From: JAJDXW01 sp965214795
GTDB taxonomy: Bacteria > Pseudomonadota > Gammaproteobacteria > HK1
NCBI GenBank assembly: GCA_965214795.1
Contig: OZ243976.1
Location: 1,116,001-1,180,000, forward strand
DNA: 64,000 nucleotides
Direction: 5' to 3'
Below the pieces are notes generated by a model. It made no database searches. It was not told the DNA's origin and was given only the letters and a program-made list of their open reading frames with translations. Position numbers and translations under genes: made by a program. This document shows, in pieces, positions 15,594-24,553 of the stretch (positions are counted from its first letter, which is position 1; each line of letters opens with the position of its first letter).

Positions 15594-16418
15594 ATGCCTC
15601 CCGATACGAGCAAGACCGGGGCTCCGGACTCCGCACCCGCCTCGGCCAAGGTGGCCCCTCTGCCGAGGACCCCGAGTTTTCGCCTCGACGGGCGGCGCGC
15701 GCTCGTGACCGGGGCCAGCCGCGGGCTCGGGCTCGCCATGGCCGCCGCCCTGGCCGAGGCGGGCGCGGAGGTGCTCCTCGCTGCCCGGAGCGTCGCGGAG
15801 GTCGAGGCGGTCGCGAAGGCCATCCGCAATCGCGGGGAACGGGCAAGCGCGTTCGCCCTCGACGTGACCGACTCCGATCGGGCGAGGGCCGAGATCGCGG
15901 CCCGCGGCCCGTTCCGGGTGCTCGTGAACAACGCCGGCACCAACCGCCCGGCCCACTTCCTCGACATGACCGAAGAGGACTACCATGCCGTCTCGGATCT
16001 GAACGTCCGGGCCGCCCTCTTCGTCGCGAAGGCGGTGGCCGAGGGCCTCATCGAGGCCGGGCTTCCGGGCTCGATCATCAACGTCTCCTCCCAGATGGGT
16101 CACGTCGGAGGCCCGAAGCGCACCGTTTACTGCGCGACCAAGCACGCCCTCGAAGGGGCCACCAAGGCGATGGCCTGGGAGCTTGCCGAACACGGGATCA
16201 GGGTCAACACCATCTGCCCCACCTTCATCGAGACGCCCCTGAGCCGCCCCATGCTGGAGGATCCGGAGTTCCGCGAGTTCGTCACCAGCCGCATCGCGTC
16301 GGGGGCGGTCGGTCAACCCGAGGACGTCATGGGGGCGGCGGTCTATCTCGCCTCCGACGCATCCGCGCTGGTGACCGGGTCGGCCCTGATGGTCGACGGC
16401 GGCTGGACCGCGGTCTGA
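15594..16418 (+). CDS. SDR-family oxidoreductase
   Basis: The 274-residue classical SDR has a 25-residue Ala/Pro-rich N-terminal extension, then TGASRGLG for NAD(P) binding, VLVNNAGTNRP, the catalytic serine in INVSSQMG and YxxxK in VYCATKHALEG. A C-terminal 'GSALMVDGGWTAV' completes the fold. The sequence resembles gluconate 5-dehydrogenase and 3-oxoacyl reductase groups, but the substrate cannot be fixed. The permease gene begins 130 bp downstream on the same strand and may be cotranscribed. Confidence 0.88.
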   Translation: MPPDTSKTGAPDSAPASAKVAPLPRTPSFRLDGRRALVTGASRGLGLAMAAALAEAGAEVLLAARSVAEVEAVAKAIRNRGERASAFALDVTDSDRARAEIAARGPFRVLVNNAGTNRPAHFLDMTEEDYHAVSDLNVRAALFVAKAVAEGLIEAGLPGSIINVSSQMGHVGGPKRTVYCATKHALEGATKAMAWELAEHGIRVNTICPTFIETPLSRPMLEDPEFREFVTSRIASGAVGQPEDVMGAAVYLASDASALVTGSALMVDGGWTAV

Positions 16419-16548
16419 GCCGGTCGGCTCTGTCCGGGCGCCCCAGGGGGGATGCCGGGTCGGCAAGTGCGGCGGGCGCGGGGTACGACGGGTTCCGCCT
16501 GCGAGCGGGGGGATTCCAGGCAACGAAAGAGCGTTCAAGGGGCGCATC

Positions 16549-17964
16549 GTGAAGGGAATCGAATCGCTCGCCGTCTACTTCGAGCGGCGCATGGCCCGCA
16601 TCCTCCTGCTCGGGATCATCAGCGGCTTTCCGTGGGTGCTGATCGGGAGCAGCCTCAGCCTCTGGCTCAAGGAGGACGGCCTCAGCCGCGGCACCATCGG
16701 CTGGGCCGGCCTCATCTTCGGCGTCTACGCCTTCAACTTTCTGTGGGCGCCGCTCATCGATCGGATCCGGCTTCCCTGGCTGACGGAGCGAATCGGACAT
16801 CGGCGTGCGTGGATCGTGACCCTTCAGGCCGTGATCCTGGCGTGCCTGGCCCTGTGGAGCGCGGCGGACCCGACCGCGAACCTCGCCGGCGTCGTCGCCG
16901 TCGGCCTCGTGATCGCCATCGCGTCCGCGACCCAGGACATCACCATCGACGCTCTCCGGATCGACCAGATCGGTCGCACCGAGGGCGAAGCGATGGCAGC
17001 GGGGGCGGCCACCGCGGTGGTCGGGTGGTGGACCGGTTACAAGCTTGGCGGGATCGTGGCCCTGGAGACCGCCCAAGCCTTCGAGAACGCGGGAGTCGAG
17101 GACTATTGGCAGGCCACCTTCCTCGTGCTGGGGGCGGTGGTGGTCCTGTGCGGCATCGGCCTCGCGTTCGTGCGCGAGTCGACCGCCGCGGAACGCATCG
17201 CCGCCCAGGCGAAGGATGACGAGCGGATCGCATCGCGCCTCGCCGTCTCCGGGGGGCTCGGTCGCGCCGCCGCCTGGCTCGGCGCCACCGTCGCCGGCCC
17301 CCTGATGAGCTTCTTCCGGCAGAACGGCTTCGCGATCGCGGTCGCCGTGCTCGGATTCATCTTCCTGTTCAAGATCGGCGAGGCGTTCCTCGGGCGGATG
17401 TCGCTCGTCTTCTACAAGGAGATCGGTTTCTCGAAGTCCGACATCGCCCTTTACTCCAAAGGGCTCGGGTGGATCACTACCGTCACCTTCACGGTGATCG
17501 GCGGGCTCTTCGCGATCCGGATCGGACTCGTGCGGGCGATGTTCGTGTCGGGGATCGCGATGGCCCTCACCAACCTCCTCTTCGCGGTGCTCGCCTGGGC
17601 CGGCAAGTCCGAGGCCCTGTTCGCGGCCGCGGTGGTGATGGACGACCTCACCAGCTCGTTCGCGACCGTCACCTTCGTCGCCTTCATCTCGATGCTGGTG
17701 GACCGGACCTACACGGCCACGCAGTACGCGCTTCTCGCCTCGATCGGCACGGCGGGCAGGACCCTTTTCGCCGCTTCGTCCGGTGAGCTGGTCGACTGGC
17801 TGGAGGGAGACTGGGGCACGTTCTTCGTCATCACGACCCTGATGGTGATCCCGTCGCTCGTCTGCCTGTGGACCATCCGCGCCCAGCTCGGCGCCATGCT
17901 CGCCGGCGCGAGGGTGCGCCTCTTCGGCAAGGAGGCGGAAGCCGCATCCGCGGGAGCCTCCTGA
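16549..17964 (+). CDS. AmpG-like MFS permease
   Basis: The 471-residue membrane protein has about 12 transmembrane segments and resembles AmpG, the muropeptide permease: ILLLGIISGFPWVLIGSSLS at the first helix, WAPLIDRIRLPWLTERIGHR in the loop after helix 2, and ATQDITIDALRID near residue 125. AmpG carries anhydromuropeptides into the cytoplasm for peptidoglycan recycling. GTG 16549 was chosen as the start. The preceding SDR gene leaves open a different solute. Confidence 0.78.
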   Translation: MKGIESLAVYFERRMARILLLGIISGFPWVLIGSSLSLWLKEDGLSRGTIGWAGLIFGVYAFNFLWAPLIDRIRLPWLTERIGHRRAWIVTLQAVILACLALWSAADPTANLAGVVAVGLVIAIASATQDITIDALRIDQIGRTEGEAMAAGAATAVVGWWTGYKLGGIVALETAQAFENAGVEDYWQATFLVLGAVVVLCGIGLAFVRESTAAERIAAQAKDDERIASRLAVSGGLGRAAAWLGATVAGPLMSFFRQNGFAIAVAVLGFIFLFKIGEAFLGRMSLVFYKEIGFSKSDIALYSKGLGWITTVTFTVIGGLFAIRIGLVRAMFVSGIAMALTNLLFAVLAWAGKSEALFAAAVVMDDLTSSFATVTFVAFISMLVDRTYTATQYALLASIGTAGRTLFAASSGELVDWLEGDWGTFFVITTLMVIPSLVCLWTIRAQLGAMLAGARVRLFGKEAEAASAGAS

Positions 17965-17994
17965 CCCCCGGGGCTACGGCGGCCGATTTCATGG

Positions 17995-18170
17995 GGATTG
18001 ATCCGTGACTTGACGAACGAGCAGGCCATACGGAGCCTGCCCCGCTCGGTGCGATGTCGGGCTCCGCGGGCAGTTCACCCGACGACCCGCCAAGGGGCTA
18101 CCGGTCCTCGGCAGGTCACCGGAGCCCCGGGCAGCTCGGATCGGGTCGGATTGGCGAAGCGTAATCCGAC
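17995..18170. repeat. Dispersed repeats upstream of a Uma2 gene
   Basis: In the 316-bp gap 17965-18280, bases 17999-18042 (CCGTGACTTGACGAACGAGC and following) match 14139-14180. Bases 18145-18170 are a REP-like element with perfect 8-bp arms GTCGGATT and AATCCGAC around GGCGAAGCGT. A TATACT at 18246-18251 could be a -10 box for the next gene. Confidence 0.75.
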
Positions 18171-18280
18171 CCTCGAGGCCGGTGCGATGGCTGTCGGATG
18201 ATGGATGCAAGTTCCATCCACTCACCGCACGTCCACGCCGGGCGCTATACTTCCACCGTCGCTCGGGCGAGGACGGTTCC

Positions 18281-18895
18281 ATGACGCAAGCCATAGCCGC
18301 AATGACTTCCCAGGACGCGCTGAACGCCCTCCTGTGCGATACGATGCCGCCCCAAGGCTACTGGAGCGACGAGCAATATCTCTGGCTCACGGACCGAAGC
18401 CGCCGCTTGGTCGAGTTCACCGACGGCTGCGTCGAGGAGCTGCCCATGCCCACATCCACGCACCAAGCCATCCTTTCATTCCTGCACGATCTGTTCAAGG
18501 CGTACCTCAAACCTCGCGGGATCGTTTTGTTCTCTGGATTGAGGATGCGTGTGCGCGAGGGTAAGTTCCGCGAACCCGGCCTCCTGTTGCTCCGCGACCG
18601 CTTCGACCCTCGCTACCAAGACCGCTTCTGGCTCGGGGCGGACTTGGTGGCGGAGGTGGTCGGCCCGGACGACCCGGCCCGGGATCTGGTTACCAAACGC
18701 GCCGACTATGCCGAGGCGGCCATCGCCGAGTACTGGATCGTCGATCCGTGCTTCGAGACGGTCAGCGTACTGACCCTCAGCGGGGACGCCTACGTCGAGC
18801 ATGGCGTGTTCGCGCGCGGGGACACGGCGACTTCGCCGTCGTTGGACGGCTTCGCCGCCGACGTGACGGCCCTGTTCGACTTCGCCAAGGGATAG
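18281..18895 (+). CDS. Uma2-family putative endonuclease (DUF820)
   Basis: The 204-residue protein has the PD-(D/E)xK-like core of Uma2/DUF820: LVEFTDGCVEELPMPT near residue 45, GLRMRVREGKFREPGLLLLR with the acidic position replaced, then ADLVAEVVGPDDPARDLVTK and AEYWIVDP. ATG 18281 follows the family start. Uma2 genes are common in cyanobacteria and multiply in some proteobacteria, and their biological role is not settled. It stands alone between repeats. A second member is at 52717-53526. Confidence 0.8.
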   Translation: MTQAIAAMTSQDALNALLCDTMPPQGYWSDEQYLWLTDRSRRLVEFTDGCVEELPMPTSTHQAILSFLHDLFKAYLKPRGIVLFSGLRMRVREGKFREPGLLLLRDRFDPRYQDRFWLGADLVAEVVGPDDPARDLVTKRADYAEAAIAEYWIVDPCFETVSVLTLSGDAYVEHGVFARGDTATSPSLDGFAADVTALFDFAKG

Positions 18896-18967
18896 CCGTC
18901 ACCGTCACCGCCGCCCACCCCCGAACCCCGGCGAGCGGACGCTGGGGAAGTGATCGAGGAAACCGTA

Positions 18968-19390
18968 ATGTCGCTCAGCACCTACCTCTTCTTCGACGGG
19001 AACTGCCGGGAAGCGTTCGAGTTCTATCGCTCGGTGTTCGGCGGCGAGTTCTCCGTGATCCAGACCTTCGGGGACGGGCCACCCGACATGAACGTGCCGG
19101 AAGCGGAGAAGGACCGCATCATGCACGTCTCCCTGCCCGTCGGGTCCGGGGTCCTGATGGGGAGCGACAGCATCTCGACCTTCGGGCCGCCCCCGGTGGC
19201 GGGCACCAACTTCGCCATTTCCATCGTCGGCGGGAGCCGGGAGCACTGTGACGAGGTCTTCGCCAAGCTCTCGGAGGGCGGCGAGGTCAGGATGCCGATG
19301 CAGGAGACCTTCTGGGGCGCCTACTTCGGCAACTGGACGGACCGGTTCGGCATCGGCTGGATGATCAACCATGAATTGCCGGCGGAGTAG
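18968..19390 (+). CDS. VOC-superfamily PhnB-like protein
   Basis: The 140-residue protein has the PhnB-type vicinal-oxygen-chelate fold: STYLFFDGNCREAFEFYRSV with the conserved F-Y-x-x-x-F-G, then GDGPPD, RIMHVSLPVG and a final FWGAYFGNWTDRFGIGWMIN. Members bind divalent metal or small ligands, and most have no known function. ATG 18968 has GAGGAAA 5 bases upstream, better than the GTG at 18950. It is a single gene with no informative neighbours. Confidence 0.85.
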   Translation: MSLSTYLFFDGNCREAFEFYRSVFGGEFSVIQTFGDGPPDMNVPEAEKDRIMHVSLPVGSGVLMGSDSISTFGPPPVAGTNFAISIVGGSREHCDEVFAKLSEGGEVRMPMQETFWGAYFGNWTDRFGIGWMINHELPAE

Positions 19391-19511
19391 GCGGGGCCGC
19401 CTCGCCCACGCCCGCGGTCCGGCGCTCCTCCCGGCAGTGAGGCATCCCGCGCCCGCTTCCGGCACCGGGTAGGCGAACCCGGCCCATTCCGGGGGCCGAA
19501 GGTCTCATCTC

Positions 19512-20693
19512 GTGCAGGGCTCGCCGACCATCACCCGCATCGAGCTGACCGCCTTCGCGATCACCGTGCCCTCCGTCGGCACGGACCGCGGCGGCCTCCA
19601 CGTCCGCTATGTGTCGGGCGCCGGCGAGCCCCAGGTCCGGTTCGCGGTACGCATCCTCACCGACGAGGGGGTGAGCGGCGAGTACATCCCGCCGCGCGGC
19701 CGGGCCCGGGTCGCGATGGCGGCCTGCGAGGCGCTCGCGTACCGGCTGCTCGGCACTCCCGCCCTCGAGCGCGAGCGTCATTACTGGTCGATGCGGCGCG
19801 CCACCGTGCATATCGGAGAGCTCGGGATCGGCCCCCTCGACGTGGCCCTCTGGGACCTCGCGGGAAAGCACCAGGGGGTGTCCGTGGCGACGATGCTGGG
19901 GGGCTTTCGCGAGCGGCTTCCCGCCTATGCGAGCACCCTCGGGGGTGACCGCCTGGACGGCGGTCTGTCGAGCCCGGAGGCATACGCGGACTTCGCGCAG
20001 CAGTGCCTGGAGATGGGCTATCCGGCATTCAAGATGCACGGCTGGAATACGGGCGACCCCCGGGAGGAGAGCGCCATGATCCGGGCGGTCGCGGAGCGGG
20101 TGGGCGGCCGCATGGACGTGATGTACGACGCCGCCTGCCACTTCCGGTCTCTTGCCGACGCGATCCGGGTCGGCCGGGTCTGCGACGAGCACGGGCTCTT
20201 CTGGTACGAGGACCCTTACGCGGACGGGGGCATCTCCGTTCACGGCCACCGCAAGCTCAAGGAGCACGTGCGGACCCCCATCCTCATCACCGAGCACGTG
20301 CGAAACCCCGAGATGACGACGGACATCCTCGTCTCCGGCGCCTCGGATTTCGCGCGCGTGGACCCCGACTACGACGGGGGACTCACCGGAAGCTGGAAGG
20401 CGGCTCTTGCCGCCGAGGCGCTCGGAGTCGATGTCGAGGTGCACGCCCTCGGTCCGGCGATGCGTCACCTCATGGCGAGCCTTCGCTCGAGCAACTACTA
20501 CGAGATCAACCTCGTGCACCCGCGGATCGGGAACGCGTGGTCGCTTCCGGTGTACGCGTGCGGCTACCGGGACGAGCTCGACACGGTCGAGGCGGACGGC
20601 TGCGTGCCGGTGCCGTCCGGGCCCGGTCTCGGCGTGACCTACGACTGGGACTACGTGAACGCCCACGCGCTCGAGACCCGCGTCCTCGCGTGA
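19512..20693 (+). CDS. Enolase-superfamily sugar-acid dehydratase or racemase
   Basis: The 393-residue protein has the mandelate racemase/muconate lactonising fold: an N-terminal capping domain, then a barrel. Metal-binding acids are in MYDAACHF, WYEDPYADG and LITEHVRNP, and the catalytic lysine lies in AFKMHGWN (a K-x-H motif). The family abstracts the alpha proton of a carboxylate, usually a sugar acid. It converges with a minus-strand ABC sugar importer 29 bp away, which supports a carbohydrate substrate. GTG 19512 was used. The exact substrate cannot be given. Confidence 0.82.
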   Translation: MQGSPTITRIELTAFAITVPSVGTDRGGLHVRYVSGAGEPQVRFAVRILTDEGVSGEYIPPRGRARVAMAACEALAYRLLGTPALERERHYWSMRRATVHIGELGIGPLDVALWDLAGKHQGVSVATMLGGFRERLPAYASTLGGDRLDGGLSSPEAYADFAQQCLEMGYPAFKMHGWNTGDPREESAMIRAVAERVGGRMDVMYDAACHFRSLADAIRVGRVCDEHGLFWYEDPYADGGISVHGHRKLKEHVRTPILITEHVRNPEMTTDILVSGASDFARVDPDYDGGLTGSWKAALAAEALGVDVEVHALGPAMRHLMASLRSSNYYEINLVHPRIGNAWSLPVYACGYRDELDTVEADGCVPVPSGPGLGVTYDWDYVNAHALETRVLA

Positions 20694-20722
20694 CACGGGC
20701 GGACGGGCGCCGGAACCTCGAG

Positions 20723-21565
20723 CTACTGCTTGACGCCGCCGATGGTGAGGCCGGCGGTGAGCTGCTTCTGGATGAGGAGCACGATGAAGAAGACGGGAAG
20801 GGTGACCAGGGTCGCCGCGGCCATCATCTGACCGCTTCCCCCCGCCTCGGGGTCGGCGTACTTGAACACCGAGACCGGCGCGGTGCTCACGTCGAACCCC
20901 CCGAGCACCAGGGCGAGCTGGAAGTTGTTCCACGAGAAGATGAAGCACAGGATCGCGGTCGCGACCATCCCGGGGGTGCTGAGCGGAAGCACGATGCGAA
21001 GGAACGCCTCGGTCTTCGAGGCCCCGTCGATCCACGCCGCCTCCTCGAGGTCCTTCGGGATGTCCTCGATGAATCCCATCATGATCCACACCCCGAACGG
21101 GATGGTGATCACGAGGTGGGAGAGGATGATCCCGGTATACGTGTTGAGCAGACCCACCTGCTTGTAGACGATCCAGAACGGCACGAGCGCGGTGATGTAG
21201 GGGATCATCCGCGTCACGAGAATCGCCATCGCGAGCCTGCGCAGGTTGTAGCGCGCGACGGTGTACGCGGTCAGCAGCCCGCAGACGAGGCCGATCAGCG
21301 TCGCGGAGGTCGAGATGATGAGGCTGTTGGCGATATTGGGGATGAGGTCGCTCTGCTCGAAGACGTCGGTGTAGTTCGACCAGAGCGGTTCGAAGATCCA
21401 CGTCCCCGGCTCGAAGAACAGGTAGTCGGGCTTCAGCGAGTTCCAGAACATGTAGAAGAAGACGAAGAAGAACGGCGCCACCACCGCGATCAGCACCGCG
21501 TGGGTGCCGATCGTCTCCAGGATCTCGTAGCTCCGCCGCGGCAGGAGGCGTTTCAGTACGACCAC
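20723..21565 (-). CDS. ABC sugar importer permease, MalG type
   Basis: The 280-residue inner-membrane protein has six predicted transmembrane helices and the EAA loop in DLEEAAWIDGASKTEAFLRI, followed by LPLSTPGMVATAI. This is the MalG/UgpE class of carbohydrate permeases. GTG 21565 has GGAGG 6-10 bases upstream and overlaps the 3' end of the partner permease gene, so the two are coupled. It ends 29 bp from the convergent enolase-family gene. Confidence 0.88.
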   Translation of the reverse strand: MVVLKRLLPRRSYEILETIGTHAVLIAVVAPFFFVFFYMFWNSLKPDYLFFEPGTWIFEPLWSNYTDVFEQSDLIPNIANSLIISTSATLIGLVCGLLTAYTVARYNLRRLAMAILVTRMIPYITALVPFWIVYKQVGLLNTYTGIILSHLVITIPFGVWIMMGFIEDIPKDLEEAAWIDGASKTEAFLRIVLPLSTPGMVATAILCFIFSWNNFQLALVLGGFDVSTAPVSVFKYADPEAGGSGQMMAAATLVTLPVFFIVLLIQKQLTAGLTIGGVKQ

Positions 21566-22500
21566 TTGCGCCTCCGGAGCTTCACCAGGATCGACTGCAC
21601 GCACAGGATGAACAGGAAGAAGAACACCCCCTTCGCCGCTGCCTCGCCCATGTACTGGTACTCGAAGGCGTTGAAGTAGATGTTGAGGTTCATGGTCTCG
21701 GTCGCGTAGCGGGGGCCGCCCTCGGTGATGGCGAGGATGGTGTCGAACTCCTTCACCCCGAAGATCGAGCGCAGGATGAGCGCGACCATGATGTGGGTCT
21801 TGAGAAGCGGCAGGGTGATGTGGACGAGCATCTGCCAGCGCGAAGCCCCGTCGATGCGCGCCGCCTCGAAGGGGTCCTGGGGCAGCGACTGGAGCCCGGC
21901 GAGCAGGATGAGGGTCATGAACGGCGTGTGGTGCCAGATCCCGACGATGATGAGCGAGGCGAGCGCCCACTCGGGGCTCGTGATCCACTCGATGCCGTCG
22001 AGGCCGAGGCCCTGCAGTCCGTAGTTGAGGATTCCGAACGCGTTGTCGAAGAAGAGGATCCACACCAGGCTGATGGCGACCGACATCGCTACCATCGGCA
22101 TCATCCACACCGACCGGTAGAACGCCTTCCCCGCGAAGCTCCGGTTGAACAGCATCGCGGTGGCGAGCCCCAGGACGAACTGGCCGCCGACCGAGGCGAC
22201 CGCGTAGGCGAACGTGTGCCAGATCGCGCCGATCCAGCGCTCGTCGCTCCAGGGCTTCACGTAGTTGTCGAGGCCGACGAAGTCCGGGTCCGGCTTGGTG
22301 ACGAGCTGCCAGTCGGTGAAGCTGGTGGCGACGACGAGGGCGACCGGCGCCGCCACCAGGCCGAAGAGGAAGACGACGGTGGGGATGTTGAAGACGATGG
22401 GCATCTGGAGGTCGAGCCACTCGAGCACCCTCCATCCGAGCGACTCCCGGGTTCGACGTTCGTCGAACCCGGGAGTCAGCGCCTTCTGCGTGACCGCCAC
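21553..22500 (-). CDS. ABC sugar importer permease, MalF type
   Basis: The 315-residue membrane protein has about six helices and an EAA loop, DPFEAARIDGASRWQMLVHI, followed by TLPLLK. It pairs with the MalG-type permease, whose gene overlaps its 3' end by 13 bases. The start ATG is 35 bp from the binding-protein gene. Codons 8-20 contain a perfect 17-bp inverted repeat that would fold into a strong hairpin in the mRNA near the start. No ATPase gene is in this operon. Confidence 0.88.
   Translation of the reverse strand: MAVTQKALTPGFDERRTRESLGWRVLEWLDLQMPIVFNIPTVVFLFGLVAAPVALVVATSFTDWQLVTKPDPDFVGLDNYVKPWSDERWIGAIWHTFAYAVASVGGQFVLGLATAMLFNRSFAGKAFYRSVWMMPMVAMSVAISLVWILFFDNAFGILNYGLQGLGLDGIEWITSPEWALASLIIVGIWHHTPFMTLILLAGLQSLPQDPFEAARIDGASRWQMLVHITLPLLKTHIMVALILRSIFGVKEFDTILAITEGGPRYATETMNLNIYFNAFEYQYMGEAAAKGVFFFLFILCVQSILVKLRRRKWSY
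22442..22477. promoter_or_regulatory. Perfect 17-bp inverted repeat inside the permease 5' end
   Basis: Arms GACTCCCGGGTTCGACG (22442-22458) and CGTCGAACCCGGGAGTC (22461-22477) are separated by TT. The palindrome lies 23-58 bases into the permease coding sequence, just after the binding-protein gene. It could slow elongation or stop 3' decay and so raise binding protein over permease. No U-run follows, so it is not a standard terminator. Confidence 0.8.
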
Positions 22501-22535
22501 TTCGCGTTCTCCGCGCTTCGCGGCGTCGCAGGTCG

Positions 22536-23975
22536 CTACATGCCGAGCACGTCCATCCCTTCGGCCCGGATCGGGGCGGCCTGCGTGTCCGCGTCGAGCT
22601 TCTTCGCGAACTCGGGGATGACGCCGGCAAAGTTCATGCCCGTCTCGGTCTCGGCCACGAGCCGGGTCATGAACGCGGCCTGCTTCTTCGCCTCGGCCTC
22701 GATCGCCTCGCGGCGGCCGTCGCGGATGGCGACGTTGATGATCTCGCCCGCCGCGTCACGCATCTGCCCGATGGCGATCGCCTGCGGCTTGGCGATGGCG
22801 ATCCCGTAGTCCGCCGCGATCTTCGCCGACTCGCCCCACGCCGGCGTCGGCGCGTCGTAGGAGGGGTCTTCCCACGACGACCGCCGGCACATGGGGACGG
22901 CTGCCTTCTGCCCTTCGAGCATGATGCCCTTGCGGGTCATCCACGCGATGTAGAGCCAGGCCGCTTTCTTCTTCTCGGAGTACTTGGAGATCGCGAGCGA
23001 AGTGGTGGGGACGTTGGGGTAGCTGCCGCCGGGGCCGGCCGGTACCAGGACCGTGGTGCTCTTGCCCGCGATCCGCGACTTCTTCGGGTTGTCCGCGAGC
23101 CCGTGCCAGTAATTGAGGGCGGACAGCATCGCCGCCCTGCCGGCCGCGTAGAGGGCCGCGTTCTGGGGAGGCTTGTTGCTGAGCGCGGACTTGGGAGCGT
23201 ACTCGCGGATGAGCCGCCCGTAGAACTCGAACGCGTCGATCGATTCCTTGGAGTCGAGGTTCGAGACCTTGGTGCCGTCCGGGAGCCGCGTGAACCACGA
23301 GCCGCCGTGATTGAAGAGGTAGGTGGCGAAGCTCGCGGTGGTCAGCCGGCCGTGGCCCCGCGAGAGGAACCCGTAGACCTCGGGCTTGCCGTCGCCGTCC
23401 TCGTCGATGGTGAGCTTCCTCGCCGCGTCCTCGAGCTCCGCCATCGTGGTCGGCACTTTGACGTTGTGCTTCTCGAAGAGGTCCTTGCGGATGTGCAGGA
23501 GTTGCGCCTGCGCCGACCACACGATGTTGTTGAGCGGCTGGTCGGTAATGACCTCGGCGGTGTTGAGGCACCCGCCGAGCCAGTCGCCGGGATAGTCGTA
23601 GTCGGCCGGGGTGAGAGACGAGTCGTCGAGATAGGGCCGCAGGTCCTCGAGGTGCCCGGCCGCGGTCAGCTTCCCGCCGCGGTTGTCCATCTGCAGCATG
23701 ACGATGTCGAGCTGCGAGTCCTTGCCGGCCAGCATGATGTCCTGCTTCTTGCGGATCTGGCCCGCCTGCAGCACCTGCATCTGCACCTTGATCCCGGTCT
23801 CTTTCTCGAACCGCTTCGCCATCGGGCGGAACCAGGCGTCGATGAAGTTGGCGGTGAAGTAGGCGGCGTTGAGGGTGGTGCCCTCGAACTGGCGCCAGTC
23901 GATCTCGGCCCGCGCCGGGGCGGCGGCGAAGAGCGCGGCCGCCCCGGCGGCGGCAAGGATCCGGAGTATGCGCAT
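22536..23975 (-). CDS. ABC importer substrate-binding protein (carbohydrate type)
   Basis: The 479-residue protein has a clear signal peptide (RILRILAAAGAAALFAAAPA, cut after ARA) and the fold of family 1 sugar-binding proteins: FEKETGIKVQMQVL, LDIVMLQ, NNIVWSAQAQLLHIRKDLFE and a long C-terminal lobe ending in the MDVLGM tail. It binds its ligand in the periplasm and delivers it to the two permeases encoded just downstream. The ligand is probably a sugar or sugar acid, given the enolase-family enzyme and sulfatase nearby. Confidence 0.88.
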   Translation of the reverse strand: MRILRILAAAGAAALFAAAPARAEIDWRQFEGTTLNAAYFTANFIDAWFRPMAKRFEKETGIKVQMQVLQAGQIRKKQDIMLAGKDSQLDIVMLQMDNRGGKLTAAGHLEDLRPYLDDSSLTPADYDYPGDWLGGCLNTAEVITDQPLNNIVWSAQAQLLHIRKDLFEKHNVKVPTTMAELEDAARKLTIDEDGDGKPEVYGFLSRGHGRLTTASFATYLFNHGGSWFTRLPDGTKVSNLDSKESIDAFEFYGRLIREYAPKSALSNKPPQNAALYAAGRAAMLSALNYWHGLADNPKKSRIAGKSTTVLVPAGPGGSYPNVPTTSLAISKYSEKKKAAWLYIAWMTRKGIMLEGQKAAVPMCRRSSWEDPSYDAPTPAWGESAKIAADYGIAIAKPQAIAIGQMRDAAGEIINVAIRDGRREAIEAEAKKQAAFMTRLVAETETGMNFAGVIPEFAKKLDADTQAAPIRAEGMDVLGM

Positions 23976-24108
23976 CTGAAGTCTCCCTCGGGTGTCTGGA
24001 CCGCTTTCCGGTGAGGTCGAAGCCCCACCCGGCTTCGTTCTGCGAACGATCGAAGGTTTCAGGCTAGCAGGCTGACTTCTTCGCTACAAGGCGCCTCGGG
24101 TCGGCGGC

Positions 24109-24312
24109 CAGGGTCATCCCACTCTACGGTTCGGGATGGGGTTCCGAATGGAAACGAGGGGCCGGGATGGCGCTCGCCGCGCGCGATTCGGGCTGAGCGG
24201 CCGCATCCACGCGGCCCGCGGGACCCCCCGAGGGCAAGAATGAGGGCGCTCCTGGAATGAGGGCGCCCCTCCCGACCCGGTGCGGATGATCGGCCAGCGT
24301 GGGAAAGTCCTG
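24109..24312. mobile_element. MITE family B, copy 1 (204 bp)
   Basis: The ends CAGGGTCATCCCAC and GTGGGAAAGTCCTG are imperfect inverted repeats. The interior (GGAAACGAGGGGCCGGGATG, GCGCTCGCCGCGCGCG, GGTGCGGATGATCGGCCAGC) matches 56529-56707 along its length. This copy is longer because of an internal duplication of GAATGAGGGCGC. Its flanking 9-mers are only partly alike, so the target duplication has decayed. A family A element is inserted at its right end. Confidence 0.8.
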
Positions 24313-24320
24313 GCCCGGCG

Positions 24321-24476
24321 CGGCAGTTCTCATCTTGGCGCCTGACTTCACCCTGAGCCGCAAGCCGTCTTCTCCTTGCGACTCGATCCGGGGTAGATCG
24401 GGGGGCGGATCGGGGGGCAGACCGACGGTCGTGCCGGTCCCGCCGCGGGACCCGACGAGCAAAACGAGAATTGCCG
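24321..24476. mobile_element. MITE family A, copy 2 (156 bp)
   Basis: Terminal repeats GCAGTTCTCATCTT (24323-24336) and AAAACGAGAATTGC (24461-24474) and most of the interior match the copy at 3759-3901. It is flanked by a perfect 9-bp direct repeat GGCCCGGCG at 24312-24320 and 24477-24485. The left repeat begins with the last base of the neighbouring family B element, so family A inserted there afterwards. The remainder of the gap 23976-24553 shows no gene. Confidence 0.88.
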
Positions 24477-24553
24477 GGCCCGGCGGCTTGCGGGAAATCG
24501 GGGGCACTGTACGATCGGACGCTTCCGTGACCCGACTCCCCCGGAGGACTTGC

